From: JAGVJT01 sp964513205
GTDB taxonomy: Bacteria; Pseudomonadota; Gammaproteobacteria; Legionellales; Legionellaceae
NCBI GenBank assembly: GCA_964513205.1
Contig: CAZELP010000003.1
Location: 1-64,000, forward strand
Length of the DNA stretch: 64,000 nucleotides
Direction: 5' to 3'
In this document: piece after piece, positions 62,900 to 64,000 of the stretch
Numbering within the stretch: position 1 is the stretch's first letter
Layout of the letters: each line of letters opens with the position of its first letter
Position numbers and translations under genes: made by a program
The notes under the pieces: model-generated
The model's input: only the letters and a program-made list of their open reading frames with translations
Told to the model about the DNA's origin: nothing
Databases searched by the model: none

Positions 62900-64000
62900 T
62901 TAAGCCAATCCAAGCGAGGTCAATTTCAATTGACGTCCACACACCCAAGCTTTGGATAAGCCATGGAAAATTTCTTTAGAGAGACCCGATGGCAATCTCA
63001 CAGTAGAGTGATCGTCATTGATTCGTAAACCTGTGATAAAGCGACTATTGAGACCTGCTTCATTGGCAATCGCGCCGACGATATTTCCTGGTTTTACACC
63101 ATGAATACGGCCTACGTCAATTCGAAAAAGCTCTTCGGCATGTCCATCACCACCAAAACTTCTATTTGAACGTCCCTCTGGTTTTCGTTTATTAAAACTC
63201 AACGTTGAAGAATTTGAAGAATTTTTTGTTCTATCTTTAAATCTATCGCGCGTTTTTTCTCGTCGATTTTCATCTGATGAAACAGGACGTAGTGTTTTAA
63301 AGGTTGGCGCCCAAGATTGGTCTTGATTTGCCATCAAAGCCAATGCCGCGGCAACATCCATGGGTGAATGTCCTTCTTTTTCAACATAAGTTGCGATAAC
63401 ACGCTTATATTCATCCAAATGTTGATGCGCTAACCGCTCTTCAATACGTTTAATGAATTGTTTTTGTTGTGCTTCAGCAATCATGGCGTCTGTTGGCACA
63501 GAAACTTTAACAATGCGCTGTCGTGTGTGTCGCTCAAGTACGTTGAGCATTCGCGACTCTTTCGGTGTAACAAATAAAATGGCGATCCCACTGCGGCCAG
63601 CTCGACCAGTACGACCAATTCGATGCACATAAGTTTCAGAATCATGCGCCATATCATAATTGATGACGTGCGTCACTCGATCCACGTCCAATCCTCTAGC
63701 TGCAACATCTGTTGCCACTAAAATATCGATCATCCCTTGTTTAAATTGGGAGATGACACGCTCACGCAAAGCTTGTGTGATGTCACCATGAATAGCCATT
63801 GCGCGATGATGGTGTTGCTGCAGCAATGTGGTGACTTCATCTGTGCTGCTTTTTGTTCTGGTGAAAACAATGATACCTTGCGCTTCTTCGGTCGCTAAAA
63901 TACGCAATAACGCATCTGGCTTTTGCGCTTGAGAAGCAAAAACAAAACGCTGTTCGATGGATTTAACTGTCGCTGTTTCTGCTGCAATCTCAATCGAAAC
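62900..64000 (-). CDS. deaD: DEAD-box RNA helicase DeaD-type (partial, 5' end missing)
   Basis: The 3' part of a DEAD-box helicase; the reading frame is open to the right edge of the window. It has the C-terminal helicase core (IIVFTRTKSSTDEV, ATDVAARGLDVDRVTHVINYD, HRIGRTGRAGRSG) and a DbpA-type RNA-binding domain at the end (RIDVGRIHGVKPGNIVGAIANEAGL). It unwinds structured RNA in ribosome assembly and cold adaptation. The ATG codon at 63907 is internal, not the true start. Confidence 0.93.
   Translation of the reverse strand, partial: VSIEIAAETATVKSIEQRFVFASQAQKPDALLRILATEEAQGIIVFTRTKSSTDEVTTLLQQHHHRAMAIHGDITQALRERVISQFKQGMIDILVATDVAARGLDVDRVTHVINYDMAHDSETYVHRIGRTGRAGRSGIAILFVTPKESRMLNVLERHTRQRIVKVSVPTDAMIAEAQQKQFIKRIEERLAHQHLDEYKRVIATYVEKEGHSPMDVAAALALMANQDQSWAPTFKTLRPVSSDENRREKTRDRFKDRTKNSSNSSTLSFNKRKPEGRSNRSFGGDGHAEELFRIDVGRIHGVKPGNIVGAIANEAGLNSRFITGLRINDDHSTVRLPSGLSKEIFHGLSKAWVCGRQLKLTSLGLA

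Overview
The window looks like a chromosomal segment of a gammaproteobacterium, most likely in or near the order Legionellales (Legionella/Coxiella/Aquicella-like). This is inferred from gene content and order, not from a marker-gene comparison. The sequence is AT-rich with short intergenic gaps. It carries gammaproteobacterial blocks (gyrA-serC-cmk-rpsA, lapA-lapB-pyrF, uppS-cdsA-rseP-bamA, gpmI-envC-ctpA). There is an AddAB-type helicase-nuclease pair, as has been reported for Coxiella. The non-mevalonate genes dxs and dxr are missing from their usual places beside ispA and between uppS and cdsA, which fits the mevalonate route known in Legionella and Coxiella. No tRNA, rRNA or CRISPR array was recognised.

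Layout. At the left edge (1-1273) lie the 5' end of a probable insertion-sequence transposase, a J-domain protein with an internal 21-bp triple repeat, and a small unknown gene. From 1487 to 9394 (minus strand) come a QseBC/PmrAB-like two-component system, yciB, and a very large (1821 aa) NACHT-type NTPase with pentapeptide-like segments and a WD40 propeller, the most unusual single gene here. From 9472 to 13583 are a TPR-methyltransferase and an AddB-like Fe-S nuclease. From 22786 down to 13585 runs a long minus-strand block, gyrA-serC-cmk-rpsA-lapA-lapB-pyrF-holD-gspH-like, covering DNA topology, serine synthesis, nucleotide metabolism, ribosomal protein S1, LPS regulation and a very divergent clamp-loader psi subunit. 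radA diverges from xseB-ispA. Two small membrane proteins with His-rich or repetitive tails follow (25492-26730), each closed by a hairpin.

From 26785 to 31732 (minus) is the envelope block uppS-cdsA-rseP-bamA, with a short single-PDZ RseP. From 31802 to 35846 (plus) is gpmI-envC-ctpA, followed by a Cys-rich secreted protein and an outer-membrane beta-barrel. From about 37316 to 40960 is a mobile island bounded by imperfect 26-bp inverted repeats. It holds a YhcG/DUF1016 nuclease, an internally deleted Tn3-family transposase and a tyrosine recombinase. From 40979 to 47410 come an MMPL exporter, plsY, tsaD, an unknown coiled-coil protein, lpxH and minC. From 47488 to 54112 come fadD, a TauE/SafE permease, the AddA-like helicase-nuclease and mrp. 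From 54133 to 55025 is a small accessory insert, a higBA toxin-antitoxin module abutting the end of an IS6-family element and flanked by a 13-bp inverted repeat. From 55035 to 64000 are a 2OG-Fe(II) oxygenase, dksA, waaA, a rhodanese, a GT-C-like membrane protein, a small RiPP-precursor-like peptide with a secreted partner, a GIY-YIG remnant, a DjlA-like co-chaperone, a GDSL lipase and the 3' part of a deaD-type RNA helicase that runs off the window.

Functionally the core is envelope biogenesis (BamA, RseP, CdsA, UppS, LapAB, LpxH, WaaA, PlsY, EnvC, MinC), DNA repair and replication (GyrA, RadA, XseB, AddA/AddB, HolD) and translation or tRNA modification (S1, TsaD, DeaD). Accessory genes sit in four places: the left edge, the NACHT gene, the Tn3-derived island and the higBA/IS6 insert.
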